Assembly: GCF_900110645.1 (NCBI RefSeq) | Contig: NZ_FOFB01000031.1 | Coordinates: 1 to 64,000 of the forward strand | Direction of reading: 5' to 3' | DNA from: Neolewinella agarilytica | GTDB taxonomy: Bacteria > Bacteroidota > Bacteroidia > Chitinophagales > Saprospiraceae | DNA length: 64,000 nucleotides | Shown: positions 52,187 to 61,844 of the stretch, in pieces | Layout of the letters: every line of letters starts with the position of its first letter | How positions within the stretch are numbered: position 1 is the first letter of the stretch | The notes under the pieces: model-generated | What the model saw: only the letters and a program-made list of their open reading frames with translations | What the model was told of the DNA's origin: nothing | Databases searched by the model: none | Position numbers and translations under genes: made by a program

Positions 52187-53455
52187 TCAGCGACTCAGTT
52201 CTTCAAGGAGCAATTCCGTCTTTCCTTCAGCAATCATCTTTTCCTGAAAGGATACTGCCCTGATGCGGTAATCTTCATTGCTTCTCAGTTCAAGCAGTAA
52301 CCGTTCGAATCGCTCTTCGCTCAGGTGTTTGATTTTGACCCCTTTGGGCCCAAGGCCCAAATCTGCCACCCGCTCATTCCAGAAAAACTGATCGACAATA
52401 TGAGGGATGACCAGACTGGGACAACCGTGTTTGGTAGCAGTATGCGTTGTTCCGGAACCGCCGTGGTGAACGGCACTGTGGACTTTGGGAAAAATCCATT
52501 CGTAAGGGATGTTGCTGACGAAGTGGATATGGTCAGCTACCCCTTCTCGTTTCAGTAGTCCGCCAGAGGAGGTGTTTATGATTGCCGGAATCCCCAGCCG
52601 GCTAAGCACCTTAATGATGTTGTCGGTGGTGACTTCAGGGCGGGCGTTTATCATGCTGCCAAAGGTGATGAAGGTGATGTTTTCCGCCCGGAAGCGGTCC
52701 ACAAACTGAATAAGCTCCGAAGCCGGCTGCCAGCTATTCGTTTTAGGGCGTTCGAAATAACCTAATACTTTGGCTTGTTCCGGCCAATAATCCGGCCGGG
52801 GGAAGAGGCTGGGGGAAATGAGGTAGAGCATACGCTCCTGTTGCTGCATATAGTGGGTAATGGCCCGTCGGTTTAAAGACGTTCCCGGGAAGTCCTGCCG
52901 GAAGGGTTTCACGTACCGGGCAGACATAAAGGCAGTCATCCAATTGATGAATCGATAGCTAAGCAAGTTGCCACGGGTGCCCAGGTTTCGGGAGACGGCG
53001 ATATGGGGGTATTCCCGAACGGGATGCAACCAGTTGGGAATGGGGCTGATGCCAATGCTCTGTCCTTCATTAGCAATGCCCCAGGCACGAGCCACTAAGC
53101 ATTTGGGGTGATAAACGACCCGGTCGGGCGTATGCCTGAGCAGCAGATTCCGTTGCTCAAGAATCATATTGTCCTGCACGGACATGGACTGCCGGGACAA
53201 TCTGAGGAGCTGTATGGCTCTGCTGAAGGCGCTACCTTTTTGGCCCATAAAATTTCTGGCGGTTTCTCCTTCGAGGAGTTCCAGAAATCGCCGGTCGAGG
53301 GCTTCGAAACGCAGGCCGGTATCTTCCGCCAGCGGACAAAGCTGCTCTGGCAGTGCAATAATTACCTCATGACCTGCTTTTTGCAGCAGGTCCCCAATGG
53401 CGAGGAAGGGTTCCGCATCACCCCGGGTGCCAATCGTTAGCAATAGGTATTTCAT
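52187..53455 (-). CDS. GT1-family (UDP-glucosyltransferase-like) glycosyltransferase
   Basis: 422 residues, GT-B fold. N-terminus MKYLLLTIGTRGDAEPFLAI matches sterol/antibiotic-type glucosyltransferases (GTRGD). The C-domain has VHHGGSGTTHTATKHGCPSL followed by VIPHIVDQFFWNERVADLG, the donor-binding signature of this group. Substrates may be lipids, sterol-like molecules or secondary metabolites; no neighbouring genes help decide. It appears monocistronic. Confidence 0.9.
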   Translation of the reverse strand: MKYLLLTIGTRGDAEPFLAIGDLLQKAGHEVIIALPEQLCPLAEDTGLRFEALDRRFLELLEGETARNFMGQKGSAFSRAIQLLRLSRQSMSVQDNMILEQRNLLLRHTPDRVVYHPKCLVARAWGIANEGQSIGISPIPNWLHPVREYPHIAVSRNLGTRGNLLSYRFINWMTAFMSARYVKPFRQDFPGTSLNRRAITHYMQQQERMLYLISPSLFPRPDYWPEQAKVLGYFERPKTNSWQPASELIQFVDRFRAENITFITFGSMINARPEVTTDNIIKVLSRLGIPAIINTSSGGLLKREGVADHIHFVSNIPYEWIFPKVHSAVHHGGSGTTHTATKHGCPSLVIPHIVDQFFWNERVADLGLGPKGVKIKHLSEERFERLLLELRSNEDYRIRAVSFQEKMIAEGKTELLLEELSR

Positions 53456-53535
53456 TGGGTCTAAGGTAAGGGCATGTTATTGAGTTGCAAAAGAGAGCTG
53501 ATCAGGTGTTTACCCTGCTCGTTGAAACATTCCCT

Positions 53536-53553
53536 TGCACCTGCGGCCGCGCC
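53536..53553 (+). repeat. Family-1 GC-rich dispersed element
   Basis: TGCACCTGCGGCCGCGCC, preceded by TTCCCT, which is the reverse of the AGGGAAGG flank of other copies. Confidence 0.8.
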
Positions 53554-53650
53554 TTATCTTTCCGAAGGCCACCAGCCCGGGCTTGTCAGAGTATCGGATC
53601 TCCGTCAAAAAGGATGTGGGAATCAGACCATTAGCTATTCGTCTTACTTG

Positions 53651-53735
53651 GGGTGTTCTGCCATTGATTCCGGAGGAATCACCGATTTACGGTCTCGATT
53701 CCTCCGGAATCATAATAAACACTGGCGGAACACCC
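53651..53735. repeat. Family-4 nested inverted repeat (long form)
   Basis: Outer arms GGGTGTTCTGCCA (53651-53663) and TGGCGGAACACCC (53723-53735), one mismatch. Inside are GATTCCGGAGGAATC (53666-53680) and its exact reverse complement GATTCCTCCGGAATC (53697-53711), each itself a near-palindrome. Confidence 0.8.
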
Positions 53736-53854
53736 TAAGCCTGACGTATGTCGGGAAATAAACACAGGAGAATAATAGCGCCTTCATAATCGCTGCCCGT
53801 ACAACAAAAGGCCTGTTTTTACTGTCTAAATCCTAATTATCCTATATTGTTCCT

Positions 53855-54667
53855 ATGTTAAGATCTCTTCTTGTCCTTTGCGTTGCTGTTATTCTGTCTC
53901 AATCCGTTGAGGCCCAACAGCGCTTGCCGGGGAATCAAAATATTTACGGAGCTACCGGAAAGGGTATCATTTACGATAATGAGATGAACTTCAGCTTCGC
54001 TATCTCGACTCCCCGAAATATCTTTCTGGGGGTCCGGTCTGGTAAGTTGGTCAGCTTCGATAAGATGAAATATTGGTCGGCGACCTTCGGCAGTATCCGC
54101 CACTCCCGGGAGCGGAAAGAGAACCCCGATCGCATTAACCTACTGACGAATCGCGTCAGCCGCGCCTATACTTTCGCCAAGGAAAATCAGCTCTATGCCT
54201 TACGGCTTGGCTTCGGTCAACGCACCTATTTAAGCGAAAAAGCCCGGCAGCGTGGGGTGGCCATTGGCTACTCCTACGAATTTGGCCCAACGCTGGGCCT
54301 GCTTAAACCTTATTACCTGGAAATCGATGCCGGAGAGCCCGGTAGCCCCGGCGTCATCATCGACATCCGGCATACGGGAGAAAACACCGCAGAGTTTCTT
54401 AACCAGGACCGAATCTTTGGCGCCTCCGCCTGGTCCGTTGGTCTGGACGAAATAAGACTACGCCCCGGTATTCATGCCAAAGCTGCGGCACACTTTGGCT
54501 TTGGTGCTTACGATGAGCTGGCCAAATCATTGGAAGTAGGCCTTATGGCAGACTTCTTCCTCGGTAATACTGATCTTCTTATTGAGAGCGATCTGACACC
54601 CGGTGTCTCCAACAGCCCGCTATTTCTCAGCCTTTTCATCAATGTGCAAATGGGCAAACGCTGGTAG
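53855..54667 (+). CDS. Predicted outer-membrane beta-barrel protein
   Basis: 270 residues with signal peptide MLRSLLVLCVAVILSQSVEA. The mature protein has alternating amphipathic strands (MNFSFAISTPRNIFLGVRSG, MKYWSATFGSIRHSRERKE, LYALRLGFGQRTYLSEKA, GVAIGYSYEFGPTLGLLK) and ends in an aromatic-terminated strand LFINVQMGKRW, all typical of outer-membrane barrels. No named family. It precedes the CRTAC1 gene by 59 bases on the same strand. Confidence 0.75.
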   Translation: MLRSLLVLCVAVILSQSVEAQQRLPGNQNIYGATGKGIIYDNEMNFSFAISTPRNIFLGVRSGKLVSFDKMKYWSATFGSIRHSRERKENPDRINLLTNRVSRAYTFAKENQLYALRLGFGQRTYLSEKARQRGVAIGYSYEFGPTLGLLKPYYLEIDAGEPGSPGVIIDIRHTGENTAEFLNQDRIFGASAWSVGLDEIRLRPGIHAKAAAHFGFGAYDELAKSLEVGLMADFFLGNTDLLIESDLTPGVSNSPLFLSLFINVQMGKRW

Positions 54668-54726
54668 GGAAGAATTGCCGCCTGATCTTTACGATATTTG
54701 CGGCCACCACCAATGTTTGAACCTTC

Positions 54727-57700
54727 ATGAGCCATTTTCGCGTTTTAGCCTGTTTCTTATTTTTATTACTCACTTCATGTGGACAGGATGACCCAATGAC
54801 CGGCAAGGGCAAAACGGCCGGTGATGCAAGGGCTGCGGATAAGCTATTTGAATTGACCGACCCCTCAGCAACGGGAATCGAGTTTGTCAATGAAATCACA
54901 AACGATTTCTCCTTCAATTACACCACCTACGCTTATATCTTCAACGGAGCCGGCGTAGGAGTGATCGACTTTGATCAGGACGGACTGCCAGATTTGTTTT
55001 TTGTCAGTAATCAGGGAGCCAATAAGTTATACCGAAACCAGGGAGACTGGACCTTCGAAGACGTCAGTAGTAGTGCAGGCATTGAAGCCCCCGGAGGTTT
55101 TACGAATGGCGTAAGCATCGTGGATATTAATGCGGACGGATATCCCGACGTCTATCTTTCCCGAACGGGAATTGATAATAGCCCCGAAGGGCGTGCGGGC
55201 CGCCGTAACCTGCTGTTCATCAACCAAAAAAATGGCACTTTCACCGAAAAGGCGGAAGCCTACGGGCTGAACAGCGACCGGCCAGCGATCCAGGCCACCT
55301 TCTTTGACTACGATGGCGACGGAGACCTGGATTGCTACCAACTCAACGCCCCTTTAGACTTTGCCTCCGTGAACACCATTCGGGCAACGCAGAATCCCGA
55401 CGGTAGCCTTTCCAGAGTCATGGGCCCTAAGGAAGACTTCGAATCAGATCAGTTGTTCCGCAATGATGGTGGAAAGTTTACGGACGTTAGCCTGGCCGCT
55501 GGCATCAATAACCGCAGCTTCGGTCTCAGCGCAGCCATCCATGATTTTAATGCGGATGGCCGACCGGATATCTACGTTGCCAACGACTACATTGAGCCCG
55601 ATAACCTGTACATCAATCAGGGGGATGGTACCTTTCGGGATGAAGCTTCCAGCTACTTCCGCCATACCAGCCACAGCTCAATGGGAACGGATATTGCTGA
55701 CGTGAATAACGATGGTCTGGCGGATGTGCTTACGCTGGATATGCTGGCCGAGGACCCCGTACGCCAAAAAAGTTTGGAGAACGGCATGCGGGCTGATCGC
55801 TACAATACCTTAACCCGTATCGGCTATGGCCATCAGTTTATGAGAAACCAATTGCAGCTCAACAACGGTAAAGGCTATGGATTCTCTGATGTGGGAGAGC
55901 TGACGGGCATTGCGGCAACAGATTGGAGCTGGGCCCCGCTGTTAGCTGATTATGATAACGATCAGAACGTGGACCTTTTCGTTTCCAACGGATTTCGATA
56001 CGATGTAGGAGACCTGGATTTCATTTCTTTTACTACGGACTCACTGGAAGCCACCGGGGGAATCAATCCAAAGAGATTCAAAACTTATAAGGAATACCTG
56101 GAGCTGATCCCCAGCAAGCCATTACCCAATTACATGTACCGTAATAACGGAGACCTGGATTTCAGCGAAGTAACGACCAAATGGCAGCTCGATGAAGCTT
56201 CTTTTTCCAGCAGTGCCGTATACGCTGACCTTGATCAGGATGGTGATCTTGACCTGATCGTCGGGAACCACGAGCGGCCGCCGTTCGTATACCGTAACCA
56301 AGGGGTAGAGACGGCACAATCTGGAAATTGGCTGGAAGTGTTGGCGGAAGGCCCGGCTGACAATCCTGCTGGAATTGGGCTTAGTGTTCGGGTCGTAGCG
56401 GCAGGGCATCAACTCGTACGGGAGCTTTATCCCGTCCGGGGATTCCTGGGGGCGGTAGAGCCAATCTTACATTTTGGCCTGGGGAATGCGGACGTAGTGG
56501 ATCGCTTAGAGGTACGCTGGCCGGACGGTAAGACACAGGTGTTAAATAAGGTGCCTGGCAATCAACGACTAACAATTAAGTACAGTGATGCGGGTAGGCA
56601 GGCATTGGCGGGCGCGGACGCAGGTGCAAAGTATTTCTCTTACCCGGCTGATCAGCGGGGCCTTAAATTTCTGCACGAAGAAAATGCTTTTGACGATTTC
56701 AACCGGCAGTTTTTGCAGCCAAGAATGCTCTCCCGGGAAGGGCCCGCTCTGGCGGCTGGCGATATCAACGGTGACGGCCTTGAGGATCTCTTCTTCGGCG
56801 GTGCACTGGGTAAACCTGCCGCTTTCTTTACCCAGCGAAGCAACGGTGCCTTTCAGGAGATGACCAATCCTTTTCCCGCCAAGCATGCGAACCTGGAGGA
56901 TGTAGCTGCCCTCTTCTTTGACGCTGACGGCGATGGAGACGAGGACCTGTATGTCGCCAGCGGCGGCAACGCCCCGCCGGATCAGTCCGCCTACTACCTG
57001 GACCGCCTCTACCTCAACGTCAATGGTCAGCTCGAATACAGCCAGAAGAGCCTCCCCGCCTTACTCTCCAGTACCGGTAGTGTGGCAGCAATTGATTATG
57101 ATGCCGACGGAGACCTGGATCTGGTGGTTGGCGGGCGTACCGTCCCCGGGCGATACCCGGAGTCTCCACAATCCTACCTGCTGGAGAATAATGGAGGTAC
57201 TTTTACTGACGTTACGGCGACGGCTTTCCCTGACCTGACGAATGCCGGGATGGTGACCGCCATCGCCACCGGAGACCTGGATGGAGATGATCGAGCTGAA
57301 ATCGTCATCGCCGGAGAGTGGATGCCCGTAACTGTTTACAGCAGTCAGGACGGCGTTTTTCGCCCTGCTGCCAACACGCCACGGCAAAGCAGCGGAAGCT
57401 GGCATAGCCTGCTCATCAAAGACCTGGACGGTGATGGCCAGGCCGAGATCGTTGCGGGCAACGAAGGTCTTAACAGCCGTTTTAAGCCAACGGCAGACCG
57501 CCCCGTGATTCTTTACGCCGGAGACTTTGACGATAACGGAGCCATTGACCCCATCGTTACGATGATGGATAAATCCGGACGAATGGTCCCGCTGGCCACG
57601 AAGGCTCAAATGATCAAGCAGTTGCCCGGCCTGCGGAAAAAATTCCTCCGGGCCCGGGCCTACGCCCGCGCGGATGTCAATGAACTCTTCGGAGCCGACG

Positions 57701-58101
57701 TAATTGCCAAGACCCCACAGTACCGGCTGGAGACTATGGCCACCTCCGTATTCCAGCTCGTGGACGGAAAGTGGCTACGGGAAGGGCTGCCCGTTGCGGC
57801 ACAATTCTCTCCAGCACAGGCTATCCAATCAGCCGATTTCAACAAAGATGGGTTAATGGATCTGTTGCTGGTCGGTAATGACTACGGCACCCAGGTGGAA
57901 ACCGGTCGTATGGATGCCGGCAACGGTACACTATTGCTGAACGACGGCCAGGGTGGCTGGCTCAGCCCCGCCAACATTGACCACGGCTTCTGGGCGAGCC
58001 TGGACGCCAGAAATCTGTTGCCCGTACAATTAGCTGATGGCAAAACAGCCTGGGTCATTGCTAATAATAACGGACCGGCGGCGCTCTATTTACAGGAGTA
58101 G
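54727..58101 (+). CDS. CRTAC1-type FG-GAP/VCBS lipoprotein with UnbV domain
   Basis: 1124 residues. Signal peptide and lipobox (FLFLLLTSCGQDD). Two propeller regions of FG-GAP/VCBS repeats carry Ca-binding loops of the DxDxDGxxD type: DFDQDGLPDLFF, DINADGYPDVYL, DYDGDGDLDCYQ, DLDQDGDLDLIV, DINGDGLEDLFF, DYDADGDLDLVV and others. Between them (about 535-620) is an ASPIC/UnbV domain (RELYPVRGFLGAVEPILHFG, RLEVRWPDGKTQVL). Such proteins are abundant on Bacteroidota surfaces and probably bind ligands or partners; an enzymatic role is not shown. A family-1 element encodes AGADAGAK just after the UnbV domain. Confidence 0.88.
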   Translation: MSHFRVLACFLFLLLTSCGQDDPMTGKGKTAGDARAADKLFELTDPSATGIEFVNEITNDFSFNYTTYAYIFNGAGVGVIDFDQDGLPDLFFVSNQGANKLYRNQGDWTFEDVSSSAGIEAPGGFTNGVSIVDINADGYPDVYLSRTGIDNSPEGRAGRRNLLFINQKNGTFTEKAEAYGLNSDRPAIQATFFDYDGDGDLDCYQLNAPLDFASVNTIRATQNPDGSLSRVMGPKEDFESDQLFRNDGGKFTDVSLAAGINNRSFGLSAAIHDFNADGRPDIYVANDYIEPDNLYINQGDGTFRDEASSYFRHTSHSSMGTDIADVNNDGLADVLTLDMLAEDPVRQKSLENGMRADRYNTLTRIGYGHQFMRNQLQLNNGKGYGFSDVGELTGIAATDWSWAPLLADYDNDQNVDLFVSNGFRYDVGDLDFISFTTDSLEATGGINPKRFKTYKEYLELIPSKPLPNYMYRNNGDLDFSEVTTKWQLDEASFSSSAVYADLDQDGDLDLIVGNHERPPFVYRNQGVETAQSGNWLEVLAEGPADNPAGIGLSVRVVAAGHQLVRELYPVRGFLGAVEPILHFGLGNADVVDRLEVRWPDGKTQVLNKVPGNQRLTIKYSDAGRQALAGADAGAKYFSYPADQRGLKFLHEENAFDDFNRQFLQPRMLSREGPALAAGDINGDGLEDLFFGGALGKPAAFFTQRSNGAFQEMTNPFPAKHANLEDVAALFFDADGDGDEDLYVASGGNAPPDQSAYYLDRLYLNVNGQLEYSQKSLPALLSSTGSVAAIDYDADGDLDLVVGGRTVPGRYPESPQSYLLENNGGTFTDVTATAFPDLTNAGMVTAIATGDLDGDDRAEIVIAGEWMPVTVYSSQDGVFRPAANTPRQSSGSWHSLLIKDLDGDGQAEIVAGNEGLNSRFKPTADRPVILYAGDFDDNGAIDPIVTMMDKSGRMVPLATKAQMIKQLPGLRKKFLRARAYARADVNELFGADVIAKTPQYRLETMATSVFQLVDGKWLREGLPVAAQFSPAQAIQSADFNKDGLMDLLLVGNDYGTQVETGRMDAGNGTLLLNDGQGGWLSPANIDHGFWASLDARNLLPVQLADGKTAWVIANNNGPAALYLQE
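56610..56628 (-). repeat. Family-1 element inside the CRTAC1 gene
   Basis: GGGCGCGGACGCAGGTGCA, read in frame as AGADAGAK between the UnbV domain and the second propeller. Confidence 0.8.
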
Positions 58102-58110
58102 GTTGGTTGG

Positions 58111-58316
58111 CAGGGCTAACGCATACTCGAAGCCGGACCCTCACCGCGAAGCAGCCCCGAAGGGAAAGGAACATTTTATCCTTCGCTCCGCTACGGAAAA
58201 TGCACACTTCGAGGTCCTAAATTGGCAGTCTAGGACCTCGAAGTGTGCTCAGCCATGGAGCCAGAGGCGAAATTGCTGAGTTCCTTTGAGCGTACGGTGA
58301 GTATGCGTTAGCCCTG
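58111..58316. mobile_element. MITE-like nested palindromic element
   Basis: Terminal inverted repeats CAGGGCTAACGCATACTC (58111-58128) and GAGTATGCGTTAGCCCTG (58299-58316) are perfect over 18 bp. A central perfect 18-bp hairpin lies at 58202-58219 / 58231-58248 (GCACACTTCGAGGTCCTA and its complement), related to family 3. The flanks GGTTGGTTGG (58101-58110) and GGTTAGTTGG (58318-58327) may be an imperfect target duplication. No reading frame is inside. The 206-bp size and structure suit a non-autonomous transposable element, but no transposase partner is in the window. Confidence 0.6.
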
Positions 58317-58372
58317 AGGTTAGTTGGTATGGCGAATCAGGAACCACTTAGCTCTTGATTCGCCTTACTAAA

Positions 58373-58978
58373 CTACTTCGGAAACTCAATTTCTCCCTCC
58401 CCGTTTAATCGGGCGGTAACGCAGAGCTGGGTGCCAATGTCTTCCCGCTGCCTTCTGGCCACGGTGTAGCTGCTGGCCCGTAAGACGTCGGAACGGATTT
58501 TGCCAAAACGTACGGGCAGCTCCAAGGCGCCGGGGCCCATGGCACAGCAACTGACCAATGGGGCTTCGAGGTCTTCACACAGCCGGTAGCAGAAGCTGTC
58601 GTGGGCAAGTCGTACGGCTACTTCTCCGTTGTGGTCAATCATCCGCAGGGGAACTTTTTTGCCCGCCGGAACGAGCAGCGTGACCGGCCTTTTGTGGTAC
58701 TCCAGTAGAATGTCCAGACGAGGGGGAATTTCCGGGCACCACTGTTTCAGGGTGTCAGCGTCAGAGAAGATCAACTCCGGGCGGTTGTGGGGGCTTGCGG
58801 GGCAAGCACTCAGTAATCGGTCCACCGCAGCTGGCTGGTGGATGTGCGCTACCAGGCGCCACAAGTTAGCAGTAGGTAATAGCACCAGCCCACCTTGGTG
58901 TAAAGTGGATAGTGCACGGGAGCCGAGCGGCGGCAACGGATGGTGCATCTCGGGTAACGGGTTAGTCCTTAATATCAT
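58373..58978 (-). CDS. YrdC/Sua5-like protein with degenerate active site
   Basis: About 201 residues resembling the YrdC domain that makes threonylcarbamoyl-AMP for tRNA t6A. Similar elements: LHQGGLVLLPTANLWRLVA (normally GG...PTDT.YGL), HKRPVTLLVPA (PGP.T), VAVRLAHDSFCYRLCEDLEA (VGVR.P) and APLVSCCAMGPG in place of the usual P(L/I)V.TSAN.SG. The key Asn and the Thr-Asp-Thr motif are not present, so it may be an inactive paralog or have another substrate. ATG 58978 is preferred; a second Met follows ten residues later. Confidence 0.65.
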   Translation of the reverse strand: MILRTNPLPEMHHPLPPLGSRALSTLHQGGLVLLPTANLWRLVAHIHQPAAVDRLLSACPASPHNRPELIFSDADTLKQWCPEIPPRLDILLEYHKRPVTLLVPAGKKVPLRMIDHNGEVAVRLAHDSFCYRLCEDLEAPLVSCCAMGPGALELPVRFGKIRSDVLRASSYTVARRQREDIGTQLCVTARLNGEGEIEFPK

Positions 58979-59254
58979 GCTTGTTTGGAAAAAGGGCTCC
59001 GTACCAATTCGGGGACGGGCGGGTTTCTTATACATCGTGAGAATTCGGCCTGGATACCCGTCTGCGGGAGGGTTATTCCCACCGCCGGATAAACAGACAT
59101 AAGGTTTCAGTTTTCAGGACTAAGCAATCCTCGATTCCTAAGCTGTGGAAGACAGATGAACGACATTTTGAATTTCCACAGAATCAGAACACAGGATTCA
59201 GACTAGGAAACTGTATTTTCCCGTTCAGATTGTACCTTCCATAAAATTTTAATA

Positions 59255-61627
59255 GTGCGCATCCCTAAAAAAAATACCAAAGCCCTTTTTTACGGTCTGA
59301 TTCTGTTAATTTTCTCATTTGGAGAACTTTACGCCGGTCATATCGTTGGCGGTGAATTCACCTATTCCTGCCGGGGTTTTCTAAATGACGACCCTTCCAC
59401 GAACGTCAAAGTGTATGATGTTCGCATTAATATGTACCGGGATTGCCTCGGGGACGGTGCCTGGTTTGATGGTGTCCCTGGTGGTTTTGGGCCACCTCCC
59501 GATAACTTTTCCAGTTCGGAGGGGAACATTAGTATTTACGTGGGCGATCAATATTTCGATCCTACATTTGACATTTTCTTAGATCGATTTGAAGCGGTAC
59601 CGGAGAACCTGGGCAACCCCTGTCTGGTAATTACGGAGCCCACCTGTCAGCAAATTGGTATTTATGAATTTACACTCGAGTTGCCGGTATCCGATGAAGC
59701 GTATACTTTAACCTATCAACGTTGTTGTAGGAACGGGGACACCACGCCCGGCGGCGGAGGAATTACTAATCTTGTCAGTCCGGATGCTATCGGAACCACT
59801 TACTTCATTCGAATCACTCCCGAGGCCCAGCGGCAGTGTAATGATAGTCCTAAATTCAATATCGATCCTCCAATCGCTTTGTGTGTTAACTCAGAGTTTC
59901 AAATTGATATGGGGGCTACCGAGGCAGACGGAGATAGCCTGGTATACAAGATTTGCAGTCCGGTAGTTGGCGGTGGTCTGGATGGGCTCGGAGGCATTAA
60001 CAATACGGAGACTACTTTTGATGATATTGTTCCGGAACGAGAGTCTCCTTTCCCCTACACCCCCGTAACCTTTCGTGGACCTCAGTTCAACGCTGTTGAC
60101 CAGCTTGGTGTAGGCAGTGAGCTGTCCATTGACCCCAATACCGGACTGCTGGAAGGCGTACCTATTTTAAGAGGCGTGATGGCCCTTGCGGTATGCGTAG
60201 AAGAATGGTCAAGAGATTCTATTCCGGTCCTGCTCAGTGAAACCAAGCGGGAGTACCAACTCTCCGTTAACCTTTGTGGTAACCAGGTGGACGCTGATTT
60301 GCTGGAAACGGAACTAGACGATCAGGGGCGCTTTTTTATCCGTCAGTGCGGACCGGGGCAGAATACCATCATTAACGAAAGTACGAATGAGGTTTTCATC
60401 GATAAATACTCCTGGATACTGGACGGACCTGATGGGGAAATTTCTGGTGGAAGCCGGGACTTTACCACTAACATCTCCACCGTTGGGGTGTATCCCGGGC
60501 TGATGATCTTAAACGAAGGCTCCTCGGCTGAAAACTGTATTGATACGGCAGAGTTTTTCCTCGGCGTCTTCCCGGAGGCGACAGCTGATTTCGAATTTAC
60601 CCAACCCGGTTGTGATGATGAACCCATTGACTTTGTCGACCTGTCTACCACGGCCGGAGCCAATACCATCGTAAATTGGGAATGGGACTTCGTGGATGGC
60701 AGCGCTCTGGATGCCCGACAAAACCCGAGGCACCGGTATCAGGTGCCGGGAGAGTTCCCGGTGTCTTTAACCATTACGGATAACAACGAATGTTCGGCTG
60801 ATACGATGATTCCCGTTACCTATTTTCCCAGCCCCCGAACGATTCTGATTGAGCCCGACGAAGGCTTTGGCTGCATTCCCTTCACGAAGGAATTCATTAA
60901 CCTGAGCCGACCGATCAACGATGACTATATTTTTGAATGGGACTTCGGCGACGGAGGAATGGCTGACGTAGCGAGCCCCACTCATGTTTATGAAAACGAG
61001 GGGGTGTACGATGTTTATCTGGGCATCACCAGCCCAACGGGGTGTTTTGTGGATACGATCTTCCAGAATCTGGTGGATGTTCGTAGCGCGCCAATGGCAG
61101 ACTTTGACTGGACGCCCGCTGAGCCTACTAATCTCATGCCCGATTTTCGGGTGTTTGATCTCAGTGTCGACGCTAACCGCCAGCGCTACGTCATTAATAG
61201 TCGTACGGGAGATCAGCTTTTTACTACTCCGGCGCCTGATTTTGATTATACTCTGCGGGATTCCTCTTCAATCTTTATTACTCAGTTCGTAACCCACCCC
61301 AGTGGCTGTGTGGATACCATTACTAAAGAATTACGCCTGAAGCTGGTCAATACTTTCTTTATGCCCAATGCCTTCACGCCAAACGGAGACGGGCTCAATG
61401 ACTTCTTCCTGCCGGAAGGCATCTTGATTGGTGCCACGGAATATCGCTTGCGGGTCTGGACCCGCTGGGGGGAATTGGTCTTTACCACGGATGAGCCTAA
61501 AACCGGGTGGGATGGTAGTTTTAAGGGAAGAGCCAGCCCCGGTGGTGGCTACCTCTGGGATGTCCAGTACGTTGACGTTGGTGGTGAATTCCAGGAATTC
61601 AAAGGAGGGGTGGTCTTATTGCGTTGA
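59255..61627 (+). CDS. T9SS-sorted surface protein with PKD domains (gliding-motility-associated C-terminus)
   Basis: 790 residues from a GTG start; signal peptide within KALFYGLILLIFSFGELYAG. The N-terminal region (GHIVGGEFTYSCRGF and YDVRINMYRDCLG) is shared with many gliding-motility-associated proteins. PKD domains follow at about 440-530 (WEWDFVDGSALDARQNPRHR) and 540-630 (FEWDFGDGGMADVASPTHVY). The last 90 residues are a type-B T9SS sorting domain: FFMPNAFTPNGDGLNDFF, LRVWTRWGELVF, TGWDGSFKG, GGGYLWDVQY and a final FKGGVVLLR. It should be exported through the type IX system and attached to or released from the surface. No T9SS machinery genes are in the window. Confidence 0.9.
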   Translation: MRIPKKNTKALFYGLILLIFSFGELYAGHIVGGEFTYSCRGFLNDDPSTNVKVYDVRINMYRDCLGDGAWFDGVPGGFGPPPDNFSSSEGNISIYVGDQYFDPTFDIFLDRFEAVPENLGNPCLVITEPTCQQIGIYEFTLELPVSDEAYTLTYQRCCRNGDTTPGGGGITNLVSPDAIGTTYFIRITPEAQRQCNDSPKFNIDPPIALCVNSEFQIDMGATEADGDSLVYKICSPVVGGGLDGLGGINNTETTFDDIVPERESPFPYTPVTFRGPQFNAVDQLGVGSELSIDPNTGLLEGVPILRGVMALAVCVEEWSRDSIPVLLSETKREYQLSVNLCGNQVDADLLETELDDQGRFFIRQCGPGQNTIINESTNEVFIDKYSWILDGPDGEISGGSRDFTTNISTVGVYPGLMILNEGSSAENCIDTAEFFLGVFPEATADFEFTQPGCDDEPIDFVDLSTTAGANTIVNWEWDFVDGSALDARQNPRHRYQVPGEFPVSLTITDNNECSADTMIPVTYFPSPRTILIEPDEGFGCIPFTKEFINLSRPINDDYIFEWDFGDGGMADVASPTHVYENEGVYDVYLGITSPTGCFVDTIFQNLVDVRSAPMADFDWTPAEPTNLMPDFRVFDLSVDANRQRYVINSRTGDQLFTTPAPDFDYTLRDSSSIFITQFVTHPSGCVDTITKELRLKLVNTFFMPNAFTPNGDGLNDFFLPEGILIGATEYRLRVWTRWGELVFTTDEPKTGWDGSFKGRASPGGGYLWDVQYVDVGGEFQEFKGGVVLLR

Positions 61628-61719
61628 TGAGGTGGTGTCCGATACTACCGCTGGCGGGCTTTGGACAGAGGGGCCCCGGATGCCTTAGTGATACCGGCGG
61701 GTGTGCTGTGGAAGTAAGG

Positions 61720-61738
61720 GGGCGCGGTCGCGGGTGCA
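61720..61738 (-). repeat. Family-1 GC-rich dispersed element
   Basis: GGGCGCGGTCGCGGGTGCA followed by AGGCTAAGGG and AGGAGCAAAG, echoing the flank of the copy at 3987. Confidence 0.75.
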
Positions 61739-61800
61739 AGGCTAAGGGTAAAGGAGCAAAGAAAAGGCACTCTCTTCCTTGCCTTATATAGTCTTCCCAC

Positions 61801-61817
61801 TGCACCTGCGGCCGCGC
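61801..61817 (+). repeat. Family-1 GC-rich dispersed element
   Basis: TGCACCTGCGGCCGCGC followed by six A, facing the copy 62 bases to its left. Confidence 0.75.
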
Positions 61818-61844
61818 AAAAAACAGACTTGCCGCTTTATGCCA

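Larger units (their letters stand above)
53456..53854. other. Divergent intergenic region with two repeat types
   Basis: About 400 bases. Contains a family-1 element (53536-53553) and the larger family-4 inverted repeat (53651-53735). The last 110 bases are AT-rich and should hold the promoter of the outer-membrane protein gene; TATATTGT at 53844 is only a partial -7 match. Confidence 0.6.
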
